A DNA stretch of 14,002 nt from SURF-43 sp964628985 (lineage in GTDB: Bacteria; Chloroflexota; Dehalococcoidia; UBA2979). Under the pieces are notes generated by a model. It had not been told where the DNA came from and made no database searches. It was given only the letters and a program-made list of their open reading frames with translations. Location: NCBI GenBank assembly GCA_964628985.1, contig CAZVNJ010000052.1, positions 1 to 14,002 on the forward strand. Direction: 5' to 3'. Made by a program: the position numbers and the translations under genes. Shown here one piece after another: positions 7,479-14,002 of this stretch. Each line of letters opens with the position of its first letter. Position 1 is the stretch's first letter.

Positions 7479-8345
7479 TTAGCAGCCGAGACAGAGCACG
7501 ACGCGGGCAGCCGCAGATGCCGAGGCGAGCAACACGCAGGACAGGGCCAGGACCGCAACCCAGAACAGCGCGAGGTGAATGCGGTTTGCGGGCTCCGCAA
7601 TCAAAGCCGGCGAGGTATCAAGGCCCAGCAGATGATCGATGCGGATGTCCGTAGCCGACAGACCGCTCACCGCCGCCGTCGCAAGGTCTCTCCGCGGTGG
7701 CAGGATCATGACCCGCTGCAAGGCCGATGCGAGCGGAATGACATCGCCCATGTCCTTGACCGTCGTACGGTCGGCAGAAAGCTCAATCCCACACACGTAG
7801 GTCGCCACCCTCGCGCGCGCGTGCGGGATGAACGCGCATACCGTGCCTAGTGTGCGTGCGATCAGCACGCGGAGCGGATCGCGGCGTCGAGCGTGGGCGC
7901 ATTCGTGGCGGAGTACCGCCTCGAGTTCCGCGTCGTCCAGCCCTTCGTACAAATCCCGACTGAGAACGACACCAGGGCGGAGGAGACCATGCGTGAACGC
8001 GATGGGGCCTGAGCAGTCCGCAACCACAACGTCCTGACGCAGCCCCGCCCGTCTCATAATCGACAGGAGACGGTCAGGTGCCGGCTCCGCACCGACGGCA
8101 AACGCCCTGACTGTCCGTCGCGTCTGATAGACCAGGCGAAGCGCAACAAGACACGCCAGCAGGATGAGACCTGAGCCCAAGACCACGAGCCAGGTAAGCC
8201 CAGCAGGCATAGGTATCAGCCGACAAACGAGCACAGGGAGTGCCACGAGATCCCGCGCCTCGAGCGAAGTCGTGCGCGCGGCTCCGCTCCACACGGCCCC
8301 GATGCCGCAGGCCGCGAGCGCAGCCACAAAGCCGGACCGTCTCAT
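7479..8345 (-). CDS. M56 (BlaR1/MecR1-like) membrane metalloprotease without a penicillin-sensor domain
   Basis: 288 residues. Hydrophobic segments lie near the N-terminus (about 5-22, 33-74) and C-terminus (about 255-284). The cytoplasmic zinc-protease loop has HECAH (147-151) with the downstream Glu in ELSAD (188). In beta-lactam systems BlaR1 senses drug through a large C-terminal penicillin-binding domain and triggers BlaI loss. Here nothing follows the last helix except VLCLGC at the C-terminus (Cys285, Cys288), so the signal must be different; the CXXC pair could bind metal or form a disulfide. The ATG overlaps the blaI-like stop (ATGA), giving a coupled repressor-protease pair. Confidence 0.88.
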   Translation of the reverse strand: MRRSGFVAALAACGIGAVWSGAARTTSLEARDLVALPVLVCRLIPMPAGLTWLVVLGSGLILLACLVALRLVYQTRRTVRAFAVGAEPAPDRLLSIMRRAGLRQDVVVADCSGPIAFTHGLLRPGVVLSRDLYEGLDDAELEAVLRHECAHARRRDPLRVLIARTLGTVCAFIPHARARVATYVCGIELSADRTTVKDMGDVIPLASALQRVMILPPRRDLATAAVSGLSATDIRIDHLLGLDTSPALIAEPANRIHLALFWVAVLALSCVLLASASAAARVVLCLGC

Positions 8346-8746
8346 TGGCTTCGCTGCCTCAGGAGGGCGCCCAGGCGGCGCGCGCGATCCGGATCAACAT
8401 CCCGCAGCTCCTCCGCGAACTGTGCGATCGCGACGTCCCCGAACTCTTCGATGAGACCGCGAATGCGGGCCCGGGACAATGCCTCCTCATACGCCTCTCG
8501 TGAGGAGACCGGCGAATACAGGTAGCCACGTCCCTGCAGATGCCGCTTGAGCAGCCGCTTCTGCGTGAGACGCGTCATCACGGTCATGACCGTGGTGTAC
8601 GCCGCGTCGGTACGCGGTTTAAGCGCATCGACTACATCGGCGACCGTGGCATCGCCGAGCCGCCAGACGACCTCCATCACCTGGCGTTCGAGCGGCCCGA
8701 GCGGCCGAGTCTGCGCGGATGCTGTGCGGCGTTTGCTACCTGGCAT
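8342..8746 (-). CDS. BlaI/MecI/CopY-family winged-helix repressor
   Basis: 134 residues. The winged helix covers about 15-80: LGPLERQVMEVVW, the recognition helix region AYTTVMTVMTRLTQK and the wing GRGYLYSPV. A C-terminal dimerisation helix bundle follows. The protein has no cysteine, so it lacks the CxC...CxC copper motif of enterococcal CopY and cannot sense Cu(I) that way; release from DNA through the M56 partner is more likely. ATG 8746 is the only start before the DNA-binding domain. Operator 5 and its -10 lie immediately upstream, so it should repress itself. Its expected targets are the five TACTAC-N5-GTAGTA sites in this window. Confidence 0.93.
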   Translation of the reverse strand: MPGSKRRTASAQTRPLGPLERQVMEVVWRLGDATVADVVDALKPRTDAAYTTVMTVMTRLTQKRLLKRHLQGRGYLYSPVSSREAYEEALSRARIRGLIEEFGDVAIAQFAEELRDVDPDRARRLGALLRQRSQ

Positions 8747-8749
8747 GCG

Positions 8750-8770
8750 CCTATACTACCGCGCGTAGGA
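8750..8770 (-). promoter_or_regulatory. BlaI-type operator 5 and probable leaderless promoter of the repressor gene
   Basis: 8754-8770 reads TACTAC-CGCGC-GTAGGA, one mismatch from the shared repeat. In the leftward direction TAGTAT (8753-8758) is followed by six bases and then the ATG at 8746, so a -10 there would start transcription at the A of the start codon. No room exists for a ribosome-binding site. This predicts autorepression and a leaderless mRNA. Confidence 0.8.
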
Positions 8771-9412
8771 GCACCGGCACCACCGGGTACCGCCTCACTT
8801 GTCGTGCCGGGGGACATTCATGGATGAGGCGCCCCTCCGCACCCGCCGTATTGCGCCCGCGGATCCCGGCGGTGATCCGATCTGCCTGCTTACAGCCGAA
8901 GGGGCACGCGGCAGGGCGCGCGAATGAGTAGCCCGGACTCGCTGCCGATTTCACCGACTAACGGCATGCCGATGTCCGCGACAATGAACGGCACCATACG
9001 AACGCCGGGCATGTTCATAAGGTGAGCGAGACGCGAAACGGCACGCATCCCTTTTCGCACGAGCGCGGAGAAACAACGGCGACTTCGATCTCTCGTTCCG
9101 GCTTCACCCGGCGGTCAACCCTGACAGCGCTGCTGTTCGGGTACCTGCATCCGGAGAACGCCTCTCCGAAGGGTCTGAACTCGTTCAGGTACGACAAGTC
9201 CGCGACCGCGACAGGGAGGACCTACCTTTCCCTGCTGAGCCTAGATGAGCGGTCTATCGGTAGGGCTTCAGGCGAACGTCGCCTTCTGGAACTTGGACGA
9301 TGATGATCGTCTTTCCGTCGATGTCGGCTCGCTAGATATTGACATCGACCCGTTTCCTGGACAGCAGCGGATTCGAAGAACCTGACAGATCCCCCGTCAC
9401 CTTTTGAATTAT
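8771..9412. other. Sparse region of about 640 bases without a convincing gene
   Basis: Both strands hold only short open frames of doubtful value. The best are a 42-residue minus-strand frame at 8890-9018 (begins MNMPGVRMVPFIVADIG) with no clear ribosome site, and a 93-residue plus-strand frame at 9022-9303 of low-complexity Ser/Thr/Arg character. Possible gene debris lies at 9257-9390. No tRNA, IS element or clear terminator is visible. Confidence 0.5.
9257..9390 (-). pseudogene. Possible remnant of an AlbA_2 (Schlafen-like) domain gene
   Basis: One minus-strand frame reads RKRVDVNI, a stop, then ADIDGKTIIIVQVPEGDVR and KPYR, then another stop. The pattern of hydrophobic strand, DGKT, a run of Ile/Val, VPEG and PY resembles the end of AlbA_2-type DNA-binding domains. 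The two in-frame stops and lack of a longer frame point to decay. Identification rests on about 30 residues read by eye, so it is tentative. Confidence 0.28.
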
Positions 9413-9652
9413 TCAGGAGGGGTCCGCTGAAGGGATGTCGAGGACCCTCGCCTGCCGTTCAGCAGCGCTCACTGCCTCCTCGATACTGTCAAACCAACGC
9501 GGTGCCGTATCACCCCGGACGGGGATGTAGATGCCATCCGTGGTGTCCATCGATGTCAGAGTGACGGCCCAGTGCCCCTCATCGTCACACAGGAGATATG
9601 GACAATACCCCGCCTGCATGAGCAACGTCAGCCGCTCCTCAAGCGTAGCCAT
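9413..9652 (-). CDS. Small hypothetical protein
   Basis: 79 residues starting MATLEERLTLLMQAGYCPYLL and ending ARVLDIPSADPS. The mix of charged and aromatic residues (HWAVTLTSMDTTDGIY, PRWFDSIEEAVSAAERQ) looks like a folded alpha/beta domain rather than a frame shadow, and no competing frame is better. No signal peptide, membrane segment or known motif is seen. The ribosome site before ATG 9652 is weak. It stands alone between the sparse region and the surface-protein gene; no function is proposed. Confidence 0.55.
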   Translation of the reverse strand: MATLEERLTLLMQAGYCPYLLCDDEGHWAVTLTSMDTTDGIYIPVRGDTAPRWFDSIEEAVSAAERQARVLDIPSADPS

Positions 9653-9776
9653 CTCAGGCCCGCCTTGCGCCAGTCATTTAACGTTCACTCTCCCGGGTAA
9701 CGCTCACCAGGAACGCATCGATTCGGGCGAGAACCCGTCCCATTCCCCCATGTGAGCTGCGCGGTGGGTGCATCGA

Positions 9777-9828
9777 GGACCTCCCGGAGTCGGGTAACTG
9801 TCGTAAGCTATACCTTCTCGGGAGGTCC
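9777..9828. terminator. Long inverted repeat downstream of the surface-protein gene (possible terminator)
   Basis: Left arm GGACCTCCCGGAG (9777-9789) pairs with right arm CTCGGGAGGTCC (9817-9828), leaving one bulged base and a loop of about 27 nt. It lies 44 bases beyond the stop of the leftward gene (9872). There is no T-run, so classical intrinsic termination is not certain; it could instead protect the mRNA end or bind a protein. Confidence 0.4.
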
Positions 9829-9871
9829 CCTTCGGTCATCTCCCGTGTCACCACCTCCGCGGTCAGTACAA

Positions 9872-12220
9872 CTAGCGCACCACGACCATGAACGTCCCCG
9901 CCGCCGCACCCGTCGGGTACCGCGCGACAAAGTCCGCATTCACGAACGCCGGCGCGCCCACCACGTACCCGATGGCCTGGCCGCCGACGAACACCCAGGC
10001 CGACTTGCTCCCGGTGAGCGCAGTTGCGAGGGCCGTGAGGTCACCGCCACTCCAGGTGGTGATGGTCAATCCCGCCACCGGCGCCGGCGAGAACGCCGAG
10101 GCGGGCCGCGTCTGCACCGAGAACACCGTGAAGTGCGTCAGGCTCGCTGTGACCGTCGCCGAACCGTTCGCGTTGATGACCACCGTCGCAGGCACGGTCG
10201 TCCACGTCGTACCGTTCCAGAACGCCAGCACGAGGTTCCCCGCTACAGTCCCCGCAGGGATCGAGGCCGCCGGGAGGCCGAACTTCACCGTCACCGGTGC
10301 AGCGAAGTTACCCGCCACCGCCGTGCCATTCGCGGCCGTCGCGTTGATCTGGAACCCCGCGAGGATGCTCGCGCCCACTGGCGGCGGAGCCGCTGCCGTG
10401 AGCGCGCTCACCGTCGCCACCGAGGCCACCTGCACCGTGGTGCCGGCCGGCAGTGCCCCCGCGGGCACCGTGACCTCCGCCGTCGATCCGCTCGCCGAAG
10501 TCGCCGTCACCGCCGTCGCCGCCGTCGCCGACGTCACTACCTTCTCGACCGTCCCGAGCGCGACGACTTCTCTGGGCGCTTCGGCTGCGGGTGTTGGCGC
10601 GGGCGGGGCCGGCTGTTCAGGCGCGGGCGGGGTCGCCGCGGCCGTGATGTTGAACGCACCGCTCGTCGCACCCGTCAGGCCAGCGCTCGTGAATACGAGC
10701 GTGTAGCCCGTCCCCGCCGCGCTGATCGTGTTGTCGTTAAACGTCGCGACGCCGGCCACCGCGGCCCTCGTCGTCGTCCCTCCGATCACACCGGCCGACG
10801 GGTTCGTCCCGATCGCGACCGTGACGTTTGCCGTGTCGCTACTGCGTGGGTTTCCAAACGCGTCGCGGATCGCAACCGTCATCGCGGGTGAGATCGTGGC
10901 TCCGGCTACTGCCGCAGTCGGTTGCTGCGTGATGGCCAGTAGGTTCGCCGCCGCCGCGTTCACCGTGAACGCAGCCGATGCCACGTCCGTCCCGGCGAGC
11001 ACCGAGTCATTCGCCGTGATCGTCGTGCTCTGCGCCCGATGCAGCGTCGTGGTCAGCGTCGTCGTCGACAGGCCGGCCGTGAAGCTCACCGTCGTGGTGA
11101 ACGTATCGGTCCCGCTCGTCGGGCCGTTCGAGGTCCCAGAGAGCGTGTACGCGACCGTCCTGCCGGCTGACGTGAACGCAGTCGCGCCGTTTGCACCGTT
11201 CGCCAGGTTGCCGAACGCGTCGACCGCGCGCAGCGCCGCAAGGGTGAAGGACACACCGGCCACCTGGGTGGCGGGGGCCGTCGCCTCGAGGCGGTTTGCA
11301 GCCGCGTGCTGGACGACGAACGCAGCCGATGCCACGTCCGTCCCGGCGAGCACCGAGTCATTCGCCGTGATCGTCGTGCTCTGCGCCCGATGCAGCGTCG
11401 TGGTCAGCGTCGTCGTCGACAGGCCGGCCGTGAAGCTCACCGTCGTGGTGAACGTATCGGTCCCGCTCGTCGGGCCGTTCGAGGTCCCAGAGAGCGTGTA
11501 CGCGACCGTCCTGCCGGCTGACGTGAACGCAGTCGCGCCGTTTGCACCGTTCGCCAGGTTGCCGAACGCGTCGACCGCGCGCAGCGCCGCAAGGGTGAAG
11601 GACACACCGGCCACCTGGGTGGCGGGGGCCGTCGCCTCAAGGTGGTCAACTGCGGCATGAGCAATGATGACTGCTGCGCTAGCCGCTGTTGCCACGTCAT
11701 TACTCGTTGTGAGGGTGAAGCCGGCAGCAGCCTTGCTGCCAGCCAGCTGTGGGTTCGTGATGCCTGCGATGGTGATCGAGTTGGTGCCCGTCGCGCCTGC
11801 GGCGTTGCAGACACCGGAGATCGCGATCGCGATGGAAAACGGCCCGGTTCCAGTGGTAGTGCCTGTCCCACCAGTCACCGTGCATGCAGCACTGCTGCCG
11901 GTCACAGTCACGGTCGGCGCTGCCGGGACCGTGAAGCCAGCGGGGAAGACGACCGTAGCCGAGGTGAGATTCGTCGTTGCACCGCTCACGAATGCCCCAA
12001 CCGTCCACGTTTCCGTCGCACCGGCCACCCGCGTGGGGGCGGAAAACGTCGGCGCAGTGGCAAAGACGGCGTATGCGCTCGGAGCGGACACCAGCCAGAA
12101 CGACAGCATCGCCACCGCAAGGACGGCGGATACTAGAACCCTCCGCCACACAGACATCGACCGGACAGAACGGATCATGGTGTGATTGGACAATAGAACC
12201 TCCAGCGCGGCGAAACTCAT
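9872..12220 (-). CDS. Secreted repeat surface protein with Ig-like modules and ZU5-like region
   Basis: About 782 residues. ATG 12220 is chosen because AGGAG lies eight bases upstream (12229-12233); TTG 12193 with GGAGG close by and ATG 12178 are alternatives. A long signal peptide (SVWRRVLVSAVLAVAMLSF...PSAYA) leads into an Ala/Thr/Ser-rich extracellular chain: an N-terminal beta domain; two identical modules (LEATAPATQVAGVSFTLAAL, with AVDAFGNLANG) of the bacterial Ig-like type seen in invasin-like proteins; a related third module (LLAITQQPTAAVAG, RDAFGNP); a Pro/Ala linker; a ZU5-like part (EVTVPAGALPAGTTVQV); and a C-terminal domain (SAWVFVGGQAIGYVVGAPAF). No LPXTG motif or anchoring helix is seen at the C-terminus. 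It diverges from the sigma-factor fusion, suggesting envelope-related co-regulation. Confidence 0.82.
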   Translation of the reverse strand: MSFAALEVLLSNHTMIRSVRSMSVWRRVLVSAVLAVAMLSFWLVSAPSAYAVFATAPTFSAPTRVAGATETWTVGAFVSGATTNLTSATVVFPAGFTVPAAPTVTVTGSSAACTVTGGTGTTTGTGPFSIAIAISGVCNAAGATGTNSITIAGITNPQLAGSKAAAGFTLTTSNDVATAASAAVIIAHAAVDHLEATAPATQVAGVSFTLAALRAVDAFGNLANGANGATAFTSAGRTVAYTLSGTSNGPTSGTDTFTTTVSFTAGLSTTTLTTTLHRAQSTTITANDSVLAGTDVASAAFVVQHAAANRLEATAPATQVAGVSFTLAALRAVDAFGNLANGANGATAFTSAGRTVAYTLSGTSNGPTSGTDTFTTTVSFTAGLSTTTLTTTLHRAQSTTITANDSVLAGTDVASAAFTVNAAAANLLAITQQPTAAVAGATISPAMTVAIRDAFGNPRSSDTANVTVAIGTNPSAGVIGGTTTRAAVAGVATFNDNTISAAGTGYTLVFTSAGLTGATSGAFNITAAATPPAPEQPAPPAPTPAAEAPREVVALGTVEKVVTSATAATAVTATSASGSTAEVTVPAGALPAGTTVQVASVATVSALTAAAPPPVGASILAGFQINATAANGTAVAGNFAAPVTVKFGLPAASIPAGTVAGNLVLAFWNGTTWTTVPATVVINANGSATVTASLTHFTVFSVQTRPASAFSPAPVAGLTITTWSGGDLTALATALTGSKSAWVFVGGQAIGYVVGAPAFVNADFVARYPTGAAAGTFMVVVR
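10967..11287 (-). repeat. Ig-like module repeat, copy A
   Basis: These 321 bases are identical, by my reading base by base, to 11318-11638. The copies are offset by 351 bp (117 codons), so frame is kept. Identity at synonymous positions shows recent duplication or gene conversion. Confidence 0.93.
11318..11638 (-). repeat. Ig-like module repeat, copy B
   Basis: Second copy of the 321-base identical block. The 30-base spacer between the blocks encodes the variable linker (VVQHAAANR), and sequence diverges abruptly just beyond both outer ends. Confidence 0.93.
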
Positions 12221-12483
12221 GCGAGACGCTCCTGTTGGTCGCCCATCCAAAGACGTACCAGGCGGGCACGTAGGGCGATGGACACCCGCGGGGATAAGTC
12301 CGCGTCTGTATGAATGACTGGCCGGTTGCCCGATTCCTCACAGCAGGGGAGACGAAGTTTTCTGACAAAGTTCGAACAGGTCTGACAAGGGTCGAAAACA
12401 GAAACGCGAACCCCGCTCAGGTATGGCAATTCCGCCACATGGGTGGCATGATTCCGCGGACGGTGGACGGGCCCGGGGTGTAG
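12221..12483. promoter_or_regulatory. Divergent intergenic region with a 20-bp direct repeat
   Basis: This 263-bp region separates the leftward surface-protein gene from the rightward sigma-fusion gene and should hold both promoters. At 12361-12380 and 12381-12400 two 20-bp units sit head to tail, sharing TCTGACAA and TCGAA at the same offsets. On the minus strand each gives TTGTCAGA, a possible -35 core (TTGTCA). A spacing of two helical turns would place two bound proteins on one face. I see no unambiguous -10 for either gene. Confidence 0.5.
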
Positions 12484-14002
12484 ATGGCTTTCGCACAGGT
12501 CAGCGACGTCGATGAACTGCGGGTGCGCCGCGCCCAGGCGGGCGACAGCGATGCCTTCGCCGAGTTGGTCGATCTCCATGGCCGCGACGTCGAGCGCGTC
12601 GCCCTGCGCATCCTGCGCAATGCCGACGACGCCCGCGACGCCGCGCAAGACGCGTGGATACGCGTCGCCGCAAACCTGACGTCCATACGCGACGTGCGGC
12701 GCTTCCAGCCGTGGTTGCGGCGCATCGCGCGCAACTGTTCGCTCGACCTCATCAGCCGCCCCGGCCGCCGGAGCACATCAACTGTCAACGACGAATTCAT
12801 GGATGCGCTCCCTGATCACGCCGGCCTGACACCCGAGCAACACCTGCTCTCCTGGGACGAACAGCATGCGGTATGGGAAGTGCTTGGCCGCCTCCCGACG
12901 GCCGACCGCCTGGTCCTTCACTTGTGGGGGAACGAGGGCCTGCGTCACGCAGAGATTGCCGTCCGCCTCGGCATCACGCGCCACGCCGCCGAGGTTCGCG
13001 TGTCTCGTTCCCGCGAGCGCTTTCGGGCCCAGTACAGGGCGATCCGGAGCGCCACGCCGGGATGCCTCGTTTCCCCCGTCGACCTCGGCGCATATGTGGA
13101 CGGCAGCGCCGGCACTCAGCAGTGTGATCTGGTGCAGGGGCACCTCGCCCTTTGTGGCGCGTGCGACGAGCGCGTGATGGCGATGCGCGAGGGCCGCCTA
13201 CTGTATCGCGCCTTCAGCCCGTTCTGGCTCCCTACTGGAGGCGCGATGGGGTTGGGCGCCCACGTACATCTACTGGTGACGAAGGCACTCGCGCTGGTGG
13301 GAATCGGCAGCGCTGGCGGCTCCTCGGCGGTCGGTGCTGGCGCCGCCGCGGGCACGGTCGCCGCATCCTCAGCGGCCGTGGCGGCCACAGGCCCAGTTGC
13401 AGCGACCGGCGGCTTCGCGATCGGCACAACCGTGGCCGGTGGGGTCGCCACGGTCGTGTTTGCAGCAGCGGCGACGGTGGGCATGGTCGCGCCCAGCATG
13501 CTGACCGGCCATGAGTCCACGAGCGCCGGGATGGGCGTCGCCGCGCCTGTGGCCACGACCACTGACGGAGGGAAGCGCGGAGCAGACAATCCGTTGCTAC
13601 AGACAGCCCCGCCCGACCCAACCCCTGTGCCCGGCATCACCGTGGCGACGGTTGGGAATGGTCTGTCTGCATCCGCGCCCACGGCGCCTTCCATCTCCGC
13701 GTCTGCCACAGGCGCACCCGCTCCTGTAGCGGGGTGGGAGCCTCCCTTGAGCGGAGTCGCCGTCGAACCGACTCCGCTCACCGCTGCTGCGGCAGAGACA
13801 GATAGCGGCCACCGCTACGGGGCGGGAAGTGACGCAGGCATCGCGACCGGAGCAGCCCAGCAGGCTGAGTCCGACGCCGAGTCGGCGAGGCAGCAGGCCG
13901 AGTCCGACGCAACATCGGCGAGGCAACAGGCCGAGTCCGACGCAACATCGGCGGAGCAGCAGGCGGAGTCCGACGCCACGTCGGCGGACCAGCAGGCCGA
14001 GT
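12484..14002 (+). CDS. ECF sigma factor fused to zinc anti-sigma-like motif, membrane region and coiled-coil repeats (3' end off window)
   Basis: At least 506 residues, open to the right edge. An in-frame TAG directly precedes ATG 12484, fixing the earliest start. Residues about 20-90 are sigma region 2 (AFAELVDLHGRDVERVALRI, DAAQDAWIRVA, RFQPWLRRIARN); about 129-185 are region 4 (VWEVLGRLPTADRLVL, RHAEIAVRLGITRHAAEVRV). Residues 200-244 (DLGAYVDG, then HLALCGAC, ERVMAMREG) carry the H-x3-C-x2-C zinc signature of anti-sigma factors (His220, Cys224, Cys227). Hydrophobic Ala/Gly/Val-rich stretches at about 266-303 and 310-337 could span the membrane. A Pro/Ala/Thr linker and 11-residue repeats QQAESDATSAR follow from 459. 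The whole reads as sigma and its inhibitor/sensor in one chain; release might need proteolysis or a zinc/thiol signal. Confidence 0.85.
   Translation, partial: MAFAQVSDVDELRVRRAQAGDSDAFAELVDLHGRDVERVALRILRNADDARDAAQDAWIRVAANLTSIRDVRRFQPWLRRIARNCSLDLISRPGRRSTSTVNDEFMDALPDHAGLTPEQHLLSWDEQHAVWEVLGRLPTADRLVLHLWGNEGLRHAEIAVRLGITRHAAEVRVSRSRERFRAQYRAIRSATPGCLVSPVDLGAYVDGSAGTQQCDLVQGHLALCGACDERVMAMREGRLLYRAFSPFWLPTGGAMGLGAHVHLLVTKALALVGIGSAGGSSAVGAGAAAGTVAASSAAVAATGPVAATGGFAIGTTVAGGVATVVFAAAATVGMVAPSMLTGHESTSAGMGVAAPVATTTDGGKRGADNPLLQTAPPDPTPVPGITVATVGNGLSASAPTAPSISASATGAPAPVAGWEPPLSGVAVEPTPLTAAAAETDSGHRYGAGSDAGIATGAAQQAESDAESARQQAESDATSARQQAESDATSAEQQAESDATSADQQAE
13858..14002 (+). repeat. 33-bp tandem repeat encoding hendecad coiled-coil units
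   Basis: Four full units (13858-13890, 13891-13923, 13924-13956, 13957-13989) and a partial fifth reach the window edge. Each encodes QQAESDA-T/E-SA followed by Arg, Arg, Glu, then Asp. An 11-residue period with Ala at regular spacing fits a hendecad coiled coil. The array probably continues to the right. Confidence 0.92.

Noticed and set aside
7479..8746. Beta-lactam resistance regulation (BlaI/BlaR1 in the strict sense)
   Set aside because: No beta-lactamase or altered penicillin-binding protein is present, the M56 protein has no penicillin-binding sensor, and all operator-linked genes are metal or redox genes.
9752..10891. Plus-strand open frame of 379 codons
   Set aside because: Composition is mostly Arg/His/Gly from antisense GC-rich DNA; the minus strand encodes a coherent secreted protein across the same bases.
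10728..11660. Long plus-strand open frame (310 codons) over the surface-protein gene
   Set aside because: It is the antisense shadow of the Ala/Thr-rich repeat gene; its own repeats simply mirror the 351-bp duplication, and it has no signal peptide or known domain.
12217..12648. Minus-strand open frame of 143 codons across the intergenic region and sigma start
   Set aside because: It overlaps the well-supported sigma region 2 coding sequence in antisense and has no recognisable domain.
13116..13781. Minus-strand open frame rich in Ala, Thr, Pro and Val
   Set aside because: Shadow of the sigma-fusion gene, whose plus-strand frame is continuous from 12484 to the edge with clear sigma domains.

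Overview
The window is GC-rich DNA with tight gene packing, GTGA/ATGA start-stop overlaps, several GTG starts and at least one apparently leaderless promoter. Three extracytoplasmic redox proteins carry lipoboxes, which suggests a monoderm-like or Chloroflexota-type envelope. Together with the CopA N-terminal cupredoxin, the DUF2933-like protein and the BlaI/M56 control, my best guess is a high-GC Chloroflexota bacterium (Thermomicrobia-like), with Actinomycetota as the alternative. This is inference; no rRNA or other marker gene is present.

Positions 1-8770 are one minus-strand block concerned with copper handling and extracytoplasmic thiol/heme redox chemistry. Reading in the direction of transcription it holds: a BlaI-type repressor and an M56 (BlaR1-like) membrane protease; an operon of a heavy-metal-binding-domain membrane protein, a cytochrome c and a TlpA-like lipoprotein; an operon of a thioredoxin-like lipoprotein, a TlpA/ResA protein, CcdA, a glutaredoxin-like protein and a second cytochrome c; a membrane-anchored BNR/Asp-box propeller; and a cupredoxin-HMA copper P-type ATPase cut by the left edge. 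Upstream of each of these five transcription units is the same 17-bp inverted repeat, TACTAC-N5-GTAGTA, and its last two bases begin a -10-like hexamer. The region therefore reads as one locally encoded BlaI regulon of five units.

Five places in this block look like single-base losses in homopolymer runs (two in copA, two in the second tlpA, one in the second cytochrome c). They break otherwise intact family sequences and are more likely read or assembly errors than real decay.

Positions 8771-9871 are sparse: possible degraded coding sequence, one small hypothetical gene (9413-9652) and a long inverted repeat.

Positions 9872-14002 hold a divergent pair. Leftward is a large secreted Ala/Thr-rich surface protein with two tandem Ig-like modules identical over 321 bp and a ZU5-like region. 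Rightward is an ECF sigma factor fused to a zinc-finger anti-sigma-like motif, hydrophobic segments, a low-complexity linker and a hendecad (11-residue) coiled-coil repeat that runs off the window. The shared 263-bp intergenic region has a 20-bp direct repeat. This sigma fusion facing a repeat-built surface protein is the most unusual architecture here; the five-operator BlaI copper regulon is the best-supported system.
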